Origin: Kalymmatonema hyalinum WJT4-NPBG1
GTDB lineage: Bacteria; Cyanobacteriota; Cyanobacteriia; Cyanobacteriales; Nostocaceae
DNA: 35,945 nucleotides
Assembly (NCBI GenBank): GCA_019359075.1
Contig: JAHHIB010000089.1
Span: 1 to 35,945, forward strand
Reading direction: 5' to 3'
Numbering within the stretch: position 1 is the first letter of the stretch; every line of letters begins with the position of its first letter. A program made the position numbers and the translations under genes. The notes beneath the pieces were generated by a model that was not told the DNA's origin, made no database searches, and was given only the letters and a program-made list of their open reading frames with translations. Of the stretch, positions 27,241 to 35,176 are shown piece after piece.

Positions 27241-28146
27241 ATGCAAAGAAGAACCAGTTTTGAAAGTAAAGGTCTAAAGTGTTCCGTTACGTTTTACACT
27301 CCAGATAAAGTTGCATCCGGCGATCGCTTTCCGGCGATTGTCATGGCTCATGGAATTGGCTTGACCAAAGAGATGGGTCTGCCGCAGTTTGCTGAGCTCT
27401 TCGTTCAAGCCGGGTTCGTCGTCTCGCTGTTCGATTATCGCTACCTTGGTGCCAGTGAGGGAGAGCCTCGTGGGCAAATGATCCCTGCCGAGCAGCATGA
27501 GGACTTCCGCAATGCCATCACCTGGACCCAACTACAAAGCGAAGTTGACCCTGAGCGCATAGGTCTGTGGGGCTTCTCCTATAGCGGCGGTCACGCGCTG
27601 CATCTGGCGGCATTTGATCCGCGCGTGAAAGCGATCGTGGCACAGATGCCAACGGTGAATGCGTTTCTCATCTCCCGCCGCGTGGCCTCCCCACTTGAAC
27701 TCGATGAACTCACGAAGATGCTTTCACTTGACCGGATAAAACGGTATCAAACCGGAGAGGTGAGCTACTTCCCCTTGGTTGCCCCGCCCGGTCAACCCTC
27801 CTTCCTTGCGACGCCCGATGCGTTCACTTGGGTTGAATCGACCAAAAGCGCGAGCGAAGGAAGATGGGAGAATCGGCTCACCTTTGAATCGATTGAACAC
27901 TGTCTCTATTACGAACCGGTTCCTCACCTTGAGGCGATCTTTCCCACCCCGCTATGCCTCATTACGGGCGAAAAGGACTTTCTTTCACCTGCCGACTTGA
28001 CCGCCGATGTCCATGCGCGTGCGATGGAGCCGAAGTCTCTCACAATCTTGAAGGGCGGACACTTTGACGGCTTTCAGGGAGAGGGCTTCAAGATTGCAAG
28101 TACAGCTGCCTTGAGATGGTTCGAGAAATATTTGAAGCAGGCTTGA
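27241..28146 (+). CDS. Alpha/beta hydrolase (YcjY/dienelactone-hydrolase-like)
   Basis: 301 aa. It shows an alpha/beta hydrolase core with oxyanion segment [12 protein letters not shown] (about 36-47), the nucleophile elbow GFSYSGG (111-117, Ser113 as likely nucleophile), the acid residue in TGEKDFLSP and the catalytic His in GGHFDGF near the C-terminus. The elbow lacks the second Gly of the usual GxSxG, as in some YcjY-like members. There is no signal peptide. It probably cleaves small esters or lactones. It lies 65 bp after the broken SDR on the same strand, consistent with a former operon. Substrate unknown. Confidence 0.8.
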   Translation: MQRRTSFESKGLKCSVTFYTPDKVASGDRFPAIVMAHGIGLTKEMGLPQFAELFVQAGFVVSLFDYRYLGASEGEPRGQMIPAEQHEDFRNAITWTQLQSEVDPERIGLWGFSYSGGHALHLAAFDPRVKAIVAQMPTVNAFLISRRVASPLELDELTKMLSLDRIKRYQTGEVSYFPLVAPPGQPSFLATPDAFTWVESTKSASEGRWENRLTFESIEHCLYYEPVPHLEAIFPTPLCLITGEKDFLSPADLTADVHARAMEPKSLTILKGGHFDGFQGEGFKIASTAALRWFEKYLKQA

Positions 28147-28193
28147 AAGGGCACTTCTCGCCAAGCAGCGCCCGGACGGAAGGCTCCCGACGA

Positions 28194-28280
28194 GGCGATA
28201 GCGTAACCGAAGGGGGTGCTTTGCACAAGTGCGCTGCTGCGTTCGCCCTTGGTGTCTCCCCTTGGGAGAAGCGCAGATCG
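28194..28280 (+). repeat. Dispersed GC-rich repeat, copy 2
   Basis: It runs from GGCGATAGCGTAACCGAAGG to TTGGGAGAAGCGCAGATCG and matches 871-981 except for an internal stretch. It lies between the convergent hydrolase and TetR genes, where it could fold and act as a transcription barrier, though no T-run follows. Confidence 0.75.
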
Positions 28281-28327
28281 AGTACTCGAGGAACATTGCA
28301 AGGGATGGAGGCATGGATGAAGTTGAG

Positions 28328-28882
28328 CTAAGGCAACGTACCTTTGCAGAGTTCTTCGCTTAGGTGCTGTATCACCCGCTGAAACCCAGATGGATCATCC
28401 AATCCCTGAGATACAATCAATGAGCCTTGAATAGCACTCACTGCGTCTTCTGCACGCTGTTGGGCAAGTCCCTCATTCATACCCGACTCAATTAGCACGG
28501 TGGCGATCGCATCAATCCAGACCCGATAAATTGCTTTGACTCTGTCATGAAACACATCGCGGGCAGAACCCAACAGCAAAATCGCAGATAAGCAAGGTTG
28601 CTTTCCCTCTTCATAGACTTCATTGACGCGATCGCACATTTGCTGCAATCGGGATAAGGGTTCGCCTGAGCTGTTGAGCGTTTGCACAACATTTTGATCT
28701 AACCAGCACTCAAGATAATCGAGCACCACTTCAACCATCTGATCCTTGCCGCCAGGGAAGTGATGGTAAAGGCTAGCTTTCCCTAATCCAGTTGCTTGAG
28801 AAATCTTGGATAGAGTTGCGCCATCGTAGCCATACTGCCGGAACAGGCGCAGCAGACAGGGGATATAGGTTTCTTTAGGCAT
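28328..28882 (-). CDS. TetR/AcrR-family transcriptional repressor
   Basis: 184 aa. The N-terminal TetR HTH (about 8-50) reads LFRQYGYDGATLSKISQATG followed by KASLYHHFPGGKDQM. The rest is the helical ligand-binding and dimerisation domain, similar to the YxaF/LmrA type. It is divergent from the glutathione S-transferase gene. The 123-bp space between them holds a long inverted repeat overlapping a good sigma-70-type promoter, so it very likely represses the GST-PNPOx-cupin genes and itself. The ligand is unknown, with an electrophile or quinone plausible from the neighbours. Confidence 0.9.
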   Translation of the reverse strand: MPKETYIPCLLRLFRQYGYDGATLSKISQATGLGKASLYHHFPGGKDQMVEVVLDYLECWLDQNVVQTLNSSGEPLSRLQQMCDRVNEVYEEGKQPCLSAILLLGSARDVFHDRVKAIYRVWIDAIATVLIESGMNEGLAQQRAEDAVSAIQGSLIVSQGLDDPSGFQRVIQHLSEELCKGTLP

Positions 28883-28907
28883 AAGAGTGCAAGTTCAAAG
28901 TTTTCTA

Positions 28908-28936
28908 TTGACATTGTACCAAACGTTCTGTACAGT
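28908..28936 (+). promoter_or_regulatory. Promoter for the GST operon
   Basis: TTGACA at 28908-28913 and TACAGT at 28931-28936 are separated by 17 bp and point at the GST gene. The spacer is entirely occupied by the first half of the TetR operator. Confidence 0.6.
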
Positions 28937-28962
28937 TATTTTATGCCGAACGAACGGTACAA
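28914..28962. promoter_or_regulatory. Candidate TetR operator (two inverted half-elements)
   Basis: TTGTACCAAACGTTC (28914-28928) and GAACGAACGGTACAA (28948-28962) are inverse complements at 12 of 15 positions, with consensus TTGTACCnnnCGTTC. They lie in the gap between the divergent TetR and GST genes, and the first fills the -35/-10 spacer. Binding is inferred. Confidence 0.65.
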
Positions 28963-29005
28963 AAATGGTTCTGATTTGGTCTTATCTCATTTGGACGACT
29001 AACCC

Positions 29006-29623
29006 ATGATTAAGCTCTATGGTCACGAACTGTCTGGCAACAGCTACAAAGCAAAATTAATGCTCTCGTTGCTGGGCTTAGACTACGAGTGGATTAAAGT
29101 CGATTTGTTGGCAGGGGCGCACAAACAGCCGGAATTTCTGGCATTGAATTCGTTTGGGCAGGTGCCGGTGTTGGTTGATGAAAATACCGTTCTACCGGAT
29201 GCTCAAGCGATTCTCGTTTACCTGGCTCGGCAATATGGTGGTGAATCCTGGTTGCCAAGAGAGGCAGAACCGATGAGCCGCGTGATTCGATGGCTATCGA
29301 CCACAGCGGGAGAAATTCGGCAAGGTCCAGAAGCAGCACGTTTGTACTACCTGTTCAAAGCGACCAGCATCAACCTGGAACAGGCAAATCAGAAAGCAGA
29401 GTTCATCTTGACTCAACTGAACGATCATCTAGCGGATCGGGAATGGCTGGCGTTAGAACGTCCTACGATCGCCGATGTGGCAGTCTTCCCTTACGTTGCC
29501 CTCGCCCCGGATGGCAAAATTTCCCTGGACAATTATCCAAATGTGCTTGCTTGGATCGAGCGCGTCAAACATCTTCCTGGTTTTGTCGGCATGATTGGCA
29601 TTGCAGAGCCTGTTGCAGCGTAA
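29006..29623 (+). CDS. Glutathione S-transferase
   Basis: 205 aa. The N-terminal thioredoxin-like domain (1-75) has a likely active-site serine in HELSGNSYKAK, the cis-Pro in FGQVPVLVDEN and the glutathione-binding pair in VLPDAQAILVYLA. The C-terminal all-helical domain (85-205) contains LERPTIADVAVFPYV, the usual N-capping and hydrophobic-staple motif. It conjugates glutathione to electrophiles or uses it as cofactor. It is first of three same-strand genes (GST, PNPOx-like, cupin) with short gaps, driven from the TetR-controlled promoter. Substrate unknown. Confidence 0.88.
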   Translation: MIKLYGHELSGNSYKAKLMLSLLGLDYEWIKVDLLAGAHKQPEFLALNSFGQVPVLVDENTVLPDAQAILVYLARQYGGESWLPREAEPMSRVIRWLSTTAGEIRQGPEAARLYYLFKATSINLEQANQKAEFILTQLNDHLADREWLALERPTIADVAVFPYVALAPDGKISLDNYPNVLAWIERVKHLPGFVGMIGIAEPVAA

Positions 29624-29633
29624 GGAGGGCATT

Positions 29634-30239
29634 ATGCCACGTAAGTTTGGAGAAATTGCTTTTACGCCCCAAGTGCAAGCCGCACAAGAACAACGGGGTT
29701 CACGGCAGACTTATGAACGCTACATGGCGAATGGTCCTGACAATGATTCCATTACTGCCAAGATTGAGGAATTCATCGCGCAACTCGATGGGTTTTACTT
29801 GGGAACCGTCAGTTCTAATGGCTATCCCTATATCCAGTTTCGGGGCGGGCCCTCCGGTTTCCTGAAGGTGCTTGATGAGAAAACCCTCGGCTTTGCTGAC
29901 TTTTCTGGGAATGTGCAGTACATCACGGTGGGCAATCTGTCTGGCAACGACAAAGCGTTTTTGTTCTTGATGGATTATCGTCATCGCAAACGCATCAAGA
30001 TTTGGGGAAGAGCCGAATATGTTGAAGATAATTCAGCATTAATTGAACGACTACGAGTTCCAGATTATCCTGCCGCAATTGAACGCGCTATCCTCTTCCA
30101 CGTGGAAGCCACCAGCGAGAATTGTCCTCGGCATATTCCCATCCGCTATTCAGAAACAGAAGTTGAAGCGATGATGGCTCCCCTGCAAGCTCGGATTGCC
30201 GAGTTAGAACAGCAGTTGAGCGATAAGCCGGAGGCTTGA
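29634..30239 (+). CDS. Pyridoxamine-5'-phosphate-oxidase-like flavin-binding protein
   Basis: 201 aa from ATG 29634, which has AAGGAGG just upstream. A longer frame from 29595 is possible but would overlap the GST gene. The split-barrel fold is recognisable from [33 protein letters not shown] and [13 protein letters not shown], as in the PNPOx-like family that binds FMN or F420-like cofactors. The C-terminal helix [13 protein letters not shown] is coiled. It lies 10 bp behind the GST gene. Such proteins often reduce quinones or other electrophiles. True PNPOx activity is unlikely. Confidence 0.82.
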   Translation: MPRKFGEIAFTPQVQAAQEQRGSRQTYERYMANGPDNDSITAKIEEFIAQLDGFYLGTVSSNGYPYIQFRGGPSGFLKVLDEKTLGFADFSGNVQYITVGNLSGNDKAFLFLMDYRHRKRIKIWGRAEYVEDNSALIERLRVPDYPAAIERAILFHVEATSENCPRHIPIRYSETEVEAMMAPLQARIAELEQQLSDKPEA

Positions 30240-30306
30240 CGCTACGCGTATCGCACTTGTTCAACTACTGCTGATTACCAACTCATTAATTACTAGGAGC
30301 AATCTG

Positions 30307-30744
30307 ATGTCACAATCACTCTGGTTGTTTGGTTCTCGCCTCACCATCGTTGCCGATCACACAACTACCGCAGGTCAGTACGATCTGATCGAAGAATACT
30401 CCCTTCCTGGCTCACAGACACCCCTTCATCGCCACACGCGCTATTCCCAACAACTATATGTGCTGTCCGGAGAGTTCACGGTCTTTGCTGGTGAGAACAA
30501 GGTCGTGCTGAGTGCTGGTGACAACATCCTGATTCCTGTTGGCACACCACACATGGTCGCCGTGTTCAGCGATAAGCCAGCTCGCGGGTTAGTCGTCAAT
30601 GCGCCAAGCGGACCTGCTCGGCTGATTACAGCAATGGGGATGCTGGATGAGACAGAAACACTGGACATGGCGCTGCTTGCGCGCATTTCCGCCGAGATGG
30701 GCGATGAAACCCTTGGTCCGCCTGGAACCCTACCCTCCGCATGA
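30307..30744 (+). CDS. Single-domain cupin (quercetinase-like)
   Basis: 145 aa. Cupin motif 1 is present as [16 protein letters not shown], with the metal-binding His pair but Gln where the Glu ligand usually stands. Motif 2 is [18 protein letters not shown], with its His. This may mean altered metal binding or a non-enzymatic role. AGGAG precedes the start. It follows the PNPOx-like gene by 67 bp and ends in a hairpin, so it is probably the last gene of the TetR-controlled operon. Substrate unknown. Confidence 0.82.
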   Translation: MSQSLWLFGSRLTIVADHTTTAGQYDLIEEYSLPGSQTPLHRHTRYSQQLYVLSGEFTVFAGENKVVLSAGDNILIPVGTPHMVAVFSDKPARGLVVNAPSGPARLITAMGMLDETETLDMALLARISAEMGDETLGPPGTLPSA

Positions 30745-30762
30745 TGCTATGAAAACATAGCA
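30745..30762 (+). terminator. Hairpin directly after the cupin gene
   Basis: TGCTATG, loop AAAA, CATAGCA is a perfect 7-bp stem starting at the base after the stop codon. No U-run follows, so termination strength is doubtful. In the 260 bp beyond it up to 31020 I saw no gene. Confidence 0.5.
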
Positions 30763-31020
30763 ATCCTCTTAGCCTAGAACAAAAAATTAAGCCCCTAATT
30801 TTGTCCTGGGCTGGGGTGCCAATAAACATGTCCTTGTGCTTGTTTTTCTGCTTGCAACTGGGCACTGACTGGCACTCCGCCAACCATCACGCCTTACTCT
30901 TCATGAATCTCAAAGCAGCGATGCTAATCTACTCAGAAGCTTAACGCTTCAAGCTGAAATTAGGCAGTGTTCTGACCGCGATTCAACTGCTGTCTTTCAA
31001 ACTCGCTCTCGGAGTTATTT

Positions 31021-31197
31021 ATGAAACTCTCAGAAACTGAAACTCTCTTTTTCACTCTAGTCCAGCCAAATCTATTGTTAGAAAAAGCTTTAACTCACAA
31101 TTGCAGAAAGACTCAACCTAAACTTTCAATGATTTGGGTGAAAGAATTTGATGGAGAGCGTGAGCGCTTAGTGGCGCGATGGGTTACACAAGATTAG
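31021..31197 (+). CDS. Small conserved-looking hypothetical protein (58 aa)
   Basis: A 58-aa frame starts MKLSETETLFFTLVQ and ends MIWVKEFDGERERLVARWVT plus QD. The ending resembles that of short cyanobacterial hypothetical proteins, which is the main reason for calling it. A weak GGAG (CTCGGAGTT) lies upstream. There is no membrane segment or metal motif, and the function is unknown. It may belong with the remnant immediately downstream on the other strand. Moderate to low certainty. Confidence 0.45.
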   Translation: MKLSETETLFFTLVQPNLLLEKALTHNCRKTQPKLSMIWVKEFDGERERLVARWVTQD

Positions 31198-31340
31198 TTT
31201 CTCAAAAGGGCATCAACTTCTTGCAAAAGTTGCTCGAACGAAAACTCAGCGCAAACGCATCTAAATAAAGAGCAGAGGTTTCAGGTGCAAAAGTAGTATC
31301 GGCGTTGAGGATGGGATGGAAATGTAAGAAGTAGCAAAGT
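31198..31340 (-). pseudogene. Fragment of an unrecognised protein gene
   Basis: The minus-strand frame reads FHPILNADTTFAPETSALYL and continues DAFALSFRS. After a frame change at about 31235, FEQLLQEVDALL follows. Its composition looks like a real coding end rather than chance, but a start is lacking and the upstream side is replaced by the duplicated control block. No function can be given. Confidence 0.35.
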
Positions 31341-31491
31341 TTGTAAGCAAGTCGTACTAGGGTTTGAATTTGGATTCCAACTTTAGTTGTAGCCAATCTT
31401 CCATTTTTATATGGACTGATTCATCAATCATTCTATTGTGCAAAAGTTTCAACTCAAAGTGGACGACAAAGTTAGAGACAATTGCATATTA
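31338..31491 (+). promoter_or_regulatory. 150-bp duplicated control-region candidate, copy B
   Basis: It matches 25458-25612 with about seven substitutions in 133 bp, including the palindrome at 31376-31391 (one mismatch: TCCAACT-TT-AGTTGTA). It begins with the bases that in copy A are the end of the response-regulator gene. It lies 107 bp before the GMC oxidoreductase gene, so it is placed as a 5' control region. Confidence 0.6.
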
Positions 31492-31597
31492 TTGAGTTCA
31501 ATCCTCTTCTCACTGCCTTTCACGTTACCGTCTCTCGCCTGCGTAAGTCTTATCTGACTACATTAATCCATTACAGACAACAGAGCAGGAGAATTTT

Positions 31598-33175
31598 ATG
31601 ACTCAGTATGACTATATTGTAATTGGTGCAGGTTCGGCAGGCTGCGTTGTCGCTAACCGTCTGACCGAAGACCGCGACACAACCGTGTTGTTACTCGAAG
31701 CGGGTAACCCAGATACGAAACCAGAGATTCACATCCCGGCGGAATGCCTCAGTCTACTAGGCTCTGAGGTGGACTGGGGCTATTTCTCTGAACCAGAACC
31801 ATACCTGAATAACCGCAAAATCTTTTGTCCCCGTGGCAAAGTTCTGGGCGGCAGCAGTTCGATTAATATCATGATTTATATGCGGGGCAATCCTCACGAT
31901 TATGACCACTGGCAGTCATTGGGGAATCCCGGTTGGAGTTACCAAGATGTCTTGCCCTACTTCAAGAAATCAGAACACTCCCCACGAGGCGCGTCCGAAT
32001 TTCACGGGGTCGATGGAGAGTTGAGCGTGACCGATCTGATTGCGCCTGCTGTGGTATCCCAACGCTTTGTAGATGCAGCAGTGGCATTAGGCTATGACTA
32101 CAATCCTGATGTCAATGCGATGCAGCAGGAAGGGGCAGGACTCTATCAGTTGACCATCAAGGATGGTAAGCGGCACAGTACCGCTGCTGCCTTCCTTCTG
32201 CCCATTCTCCAGCGTCCCAATTTAACTGTAACGACAGGAGCGTTGGTAACTCGATTGTTGTTTGAGGGCACCCGTACCGTTGGGGTGGAATACCTGCATG
32301 AGGGCACACTGCACCAGGTCAGAGTCAACCAGGAAGTGATTTTAAGTGCTGGCGCGTTCGATTCGCCCAAATTGCTGATGCTTTCTGGTATTGGGGATGC
32401 AGAACACCTGAAAGCCTTGGGAATTCCGGTAGTGGCTGATTTGCCGGGTGTTGGTCAAAACCTCCAAGACCACCCTGTCGTGCCTGTGGCACACGAGGCA
32501 ACTCAGGATTTACACACGGCAAGCACCAGTAGTATCGCTGAAGCTGGCTTGTTTTTGCATACCGAGGGTAATCTGGATGCTGCGCCAGATTTACAGTTTC
32601 TCTTCGGTCCCGTTGTGTTGGTACCGCCTGGTTATGCCCACTCTGGTTTAGGATTCACAAGTTTCGTCTGTTTGACTCATCCCCAAAACATTGGCAGTGT
32701 CAGTTTGCGATCGCCCGACCCCAAAGACACACCGATGATTCAAATGAACTTTCTCCAAAGTGAAGCTGATGTGCAAAAGCTCGTTGTCGGGATTAAATTA
32801 CTCCGTAACTTGTTCGGTGCAAGTGCTTTTGATGAGTTTCGCGGTGAGGAAATCGCTCCGGGTACCGACAAGCAGAGTGATACAGCACTCAAAGCTTACG
32901 TCCGAGAAGTTTGCGATACGGTGTGGCATCCGGTCGGCACTTGCAAAATGGGCACTGACCCAATGGCAGTTGTAGATCCCGAACTACGAGTACATGGGGT
33001 TGAGGGGTTGCGTGTTGTGGATGCCTCCATCATGCCAACGATTACCACAGGCAATACGAACGCACCAACCATCATGATTGGTGAAAAGGCAGCGGATTTA
33101 ATTAAAGCAAGTTCCACTCGACAAACTCTTCTCGCCAAGTACAACGTACAAAACCCAGCCAATTCGTCTGTCTAG
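31598..33175 (+). CDS. GMC-family FAD-dependent oxidoreductase (choline-dehydrogenase-like)
   Basis: 525 aa. The N-terminal FAD-binding motif is IVIGAGSAG (7-15) with the ribose-binding Glu in LLLEAGNPD. The GMC signatures are [13 protein letters not shown] (about 79-91) and [15 protein letters not shown]. The catalytic pair is His444 ([11 protein letters not shown]) and Asn488 (TTGNTNAPT). It is full length. It oxidises an alcohol to an aldehyde or ketone, probably via an acceptor other than oxygen. There is no signal peptide. AGGAG precedes the start. It follows copy B of the duplicated control block and is followed by two decayed genes. Substrate unknown. Confidence 0.9.
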   Translation: MTQYDYIVIGAGSAGCVVANRLTEDRDTTVLLLEAGNPDTKPEIHIPAECLSLLGSEVDWGYFSEPEPYLNNRKIFCPRGKVLGGSSSINIMIYMRGNPHDYDHWQSLGNPGWSYQDVLPYFKKSEHSPRGASEFHGVDGELSVTDLIAPAVVSQRFVDAAVALGYDYNPDVNAMQQEGAGLYQLTIKDGKRHSTAAAFLLPILQRPNLTVTTGALVTRLLFEGTRTVGVEYLHEGTLHQVRVNQEVILSAGAFDSPKLLMLSGIGDAEHLKALGIPVVADLPGVGQNLQDHPVVPVAHEATQDLHTASTSSIAEAGLFLHTEGNLDAAPDLQFLFGPVVLVPPGYAHSGLGFTSFVCLTHPQNIGSVSLRSPDPKDTPMIQMNFLQSEADVQKLVVGIKLLRNLFGASAFDEFRGEEIAPGTDKQSDTALKAYVREVCDTVWHPVGTCKMGTDPMAVVDPELRVHGVEGLRVVDASIMPTITTGNTNAPTIMIGEKAADLIKASSTRQTLLAKYNVQNPANSSV

Positions 33176-33287
33176 GAATCAGCGATGGTCTCTGAGCGAT
33201 CGCAGGTCATCACGCCTGCTCTTGAGTTTATCTGCCGATGTTAAAGAGCAGCAAATAGAACACTCGACATCTGTAAAGAAGCATACA

Positions 33288-33557
33288 ATGACACAGATTA
33301 CAACACCCTTCGGACGGCATTCCACCGCCGCTGAGGTAGCAGAGGGAATCGATCTCTCTGGCAAGCAGGCGATCGTCACGGGAGCAGCATCCGGCATCGG
33401 CGTAGAGACGGCGCGGGCAGTGGCACACACCGGGGCTGAAGTCACGCTGGCTGTACGTAACACCGATGCTGGAACGCAGACGGCGGCTGACATCACTGCT
33501 ACCACCGGGAACCAGAACATTCACGTCGCCCAGCTTGACCTGACCGACCGGGCATAG
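33288..33557 (+). pseudogene. N-terminal fragment of a short-chain dehydrogenase
   Basis: 89 aa, starting MTQITTPFGRHSTAAEVAEG, with the Rossmann motif VTGAASGIG and the acidic or basic residue stretch after LAVRN. It stops at LDLTDRA, just before the NNAG motif. The catalytic Ser-Tyr-Lys part, normally about 200 more residues, is absent. The next recognisable sequence is the dioxygenase gene 29 bp on, so a deletion or a nonsense change with loss of the rest is likely. The protein would bind cofactor poorly, if at all. Confidence 0.75.
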
Positions 33558-33586
33558 CCCAATCAATTGCATTCTGGAGATGTATT

Positions 33587-34142
33587 ATGGCAATTCTAAA
33601 ACTTGAAGATGGTACAACTTACACTCAGGTAGATGATATTGCGCGGGAACTGGCTCCCTTAAATGTTCAGCTAAAGCGCTGGTCGATTGGAGACAATCCA
33701 GACGTTCAAAATCTACTAGCAAAGGATGCCCTCAGCGATGAGGAGAAGGCACAGGTTCAAGGGAGCGCTTGATGGCTACTTTGAACAACTCAAGCAAACA
33801 GCCGGCTATCAGTCTCGTGACTTAATTGTGCTGCATCCAGAGGTTCCAAACCTCAGCACTCTCCTGGCTAAGTTTGACCCTTGTCATTACCACACTGACC
33901 CGGAAGTCCGCTACATCATTGCTGGTGATGGGGTATTTGGCTTTGTGCGTCCTGATGGCACTCAGGTCGAGTTGACGGTGCAAGCAGAGGATTACATCAA
34001 CATCCCAGCGAACACTGAACACTGGTTTTATCTAACGCCATCGCAACGGATTAAAGCTGTGCGCTACTTCACAACGACTGAAGGCTGGGTACCGGAATAT
34101 ACGAATACTGAAAAACGTTTCCGTCAAGCTGCCGCTGTCTAA
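33587..34142 (+). pseudogene. mtnD: Acireductone dioxygenase with single-base frameshift
   Basis: The first frame (MAILKLEDGTTYTQVDDIAR to KAQVQG) and the second ([16 protein letters not shown] to the end) together make a complete ARD cupin of about 185 aa. The metal ligands are in [10 protein letters not shown] (His, His, Glu), with a further His in NTEHWFYL. The frames join at the GGG of 33761-33763: removing one G gives [15 protein letters not shown] oxidises acireductone in the methionine salvage pathway. No other salvage genes lie nearby. Either a recent mutation or a sequencing error explains the shift, since the rest is well preserved. GGAG precedes the start. Confidence 0.8.
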
Positions 34143-34203
34143 CACGACGGATGATATAGAGGGAATTACCTCCGGGAGCCAAAGCCATAGCAATAGCAGC
34201 TTA

Positions 34204-34244
34204 CTCTATCGCTCGACAAGTCCTAACGGTAATTTGAGTTTGGG
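34204..34244 (+). repeat. Partial duplicate of the secreted-protein gene
   Basis: These 41 bp match 34510-34550 at 37 positions and translate in one frame as LYRSTSPNGNLSLG, against LYRATSPNGNLSLG in the intact gene. The surrounding 34143-34338 has no start or rest of the gene, so it is the relic of a tandem paralogue. Confidence 0.7.
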
Positions 34245-34338
34245 TAGAAGAACCTCGCTCGTCAATCCGGCATTAATGTCGAAGCAATTCGATGTGAACG
34301 ATTTCAGTCTAATTAGTTTTACAACACTCTTGAAAACA

Positions 34339-34716
34339 ATGAAAACACTACTGAAAAGATCCGCGTTACTCCTTGCTCTGACAATCAGTGTCTTAGCTAA
34401 TTTTTCCTTACCTGCCTCTGCTGATTCTACTGCTGGCATCATCCTGAGTACGAAATGCCAGGGTGGCTATAACATCAATATTTGGCAGAATAATACGGAC
34501 GGTGAACTGCTCTATCGCGCGACCAGTCCCAACGGTAATTTAAGTTTGGGCGGAGGAACTAGCCAAGCGACAGAAGGTGTTCGAGTGTATAAGTTTCGGA
34601 ATGAAAATTATGAATATTGGGTGTGGGATGGCACGTTGGATAACCCGCAGTCTGGAACTTTAGAGGTGTATAAAAACAACTACATCCAAATGCAGCGAGC
34701 TTGTACGAAAAGTTGA
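34339..34716 (+). CDS. Small secreted protein of unknown function
   Basis: 125 aa. The start is at MKTLLKRSALLLALTIS, giving a clear Sec signal peptide with a probable cleavage after SLPASA (residue about 28). The mature part is about 97 aa, beta-rich, with two Cys (TKCQGG and QRACTKS) that could form a disulphide, and aromatic/Gly/Asn-rich strands (LYRATSPNGNLSLGGG, YEYWVWDG). It is probably periplasmic or extracellular. An upstream ATG at 34234 in the same frame would add residues belonging to the relic duplicate and would bury the signal peptide, so it was rejected. Family not recognised. Confidence 0.75.
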   Translation: MKTLLKRSALLLALTISVLANFSLPASADSTAGIILSTKCQGGYNINIWQNNTDGELLYRATSPNGNLSLGGGTSQATEGVRVYKFRNENYEYWVWDGTLDNPQSGTLEVYKNNYIQMQRACTKS

Positions 34717-34777
34717 ATCCTAAGCGCGGGTGTTATGCACTTTTTTGAAACCCAGTTAAGGCAAGCATCTTGAGTTA

Positions 34778-34799
34778 CGCTCGCCGCATTTGGCGAGCG
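34778..34799. terminator. Hairpin downstream of the secreted-protein gene
   Basis: CGCTCGCC, loop GCATTT, GGCGAGCG form a perfect 8-bp stem 61 bp after the stop. A T-run (CTTTTTTG) appears only 24 bp later, so it may be a weak terminator or a transposon-end hairpin. Confidence 0.4.
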
Positions 34800-34865
34800 C
34801 TTAAACCCCCTCAAGAAGCCAGTCTTTTTTGAAGTTCATAACACCTTCTAGACATCGTATTCACC

Positions 34866-35103
34866 TTGTCAGAACTGTTTGCTGAAGAGTTTCAGAAAAC
34901 GCTGCTCTCTCAAATGCATGGTCACGCAATGAGTCGTCATAGCAGTGAGGGAATCATCCAGATTATCTGTGCTGATTTTCAAGCCCTCTCAGACTTCCTG
35001 GCAGACAAACTGTTTTGATGGCTACAAGGCGGCACTGATCAACTTTGGGTATATCGCCAACGCAGTTCTGTCTACGGACGAGATTGTAGAAGCCATGCAT
35101 TGA
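34866..35103 (+). pseudogene. Frameshifted remnant of an unrecognised gene
   Basis: The first frame reads LSELFAEEFQKTLLSQMHGH, then SSEGIIQIICADFQALSDFL, and ends at a TGA at 35016-35018. One base over, the frame continues FDGYKAALINFGYIANAVLS then TDEIVEAMH and stops at 35101-35103. The composition is protein-like in both parts and they join smoothly with a one-base shift. No ATG start is seen. I do not recognise the family. Confidence 0.4.
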
Positions 35104-35176
35104 CACTCGCCGCAATAAATTGACGGCGATTCTAGCGGTTGTCTAAGCAGGGGATAAATCCACCTGCTTAGACGCT

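Noticed and set aside
27985-28314. Minus-strand frame across the end of the hydrolase and repeat copy 2
   Set aside because: It is a shadow frame created by the GC-rich repeat. A similar shadow appears over repeat copy 1.
29290-29865. Alternative plus-strand frame across the GST/PNPOx junction
   Set aside because: It is an off-frame reading of two clear genes, with atypical composition rich in Arg, Cys and Ser.
30795-30890. Short minus-strand frame of about 30 codons (GVPVSAQLQAEKQ)
   Set aside because: It is too short, has no ribosome site and has no recognisable relatives.
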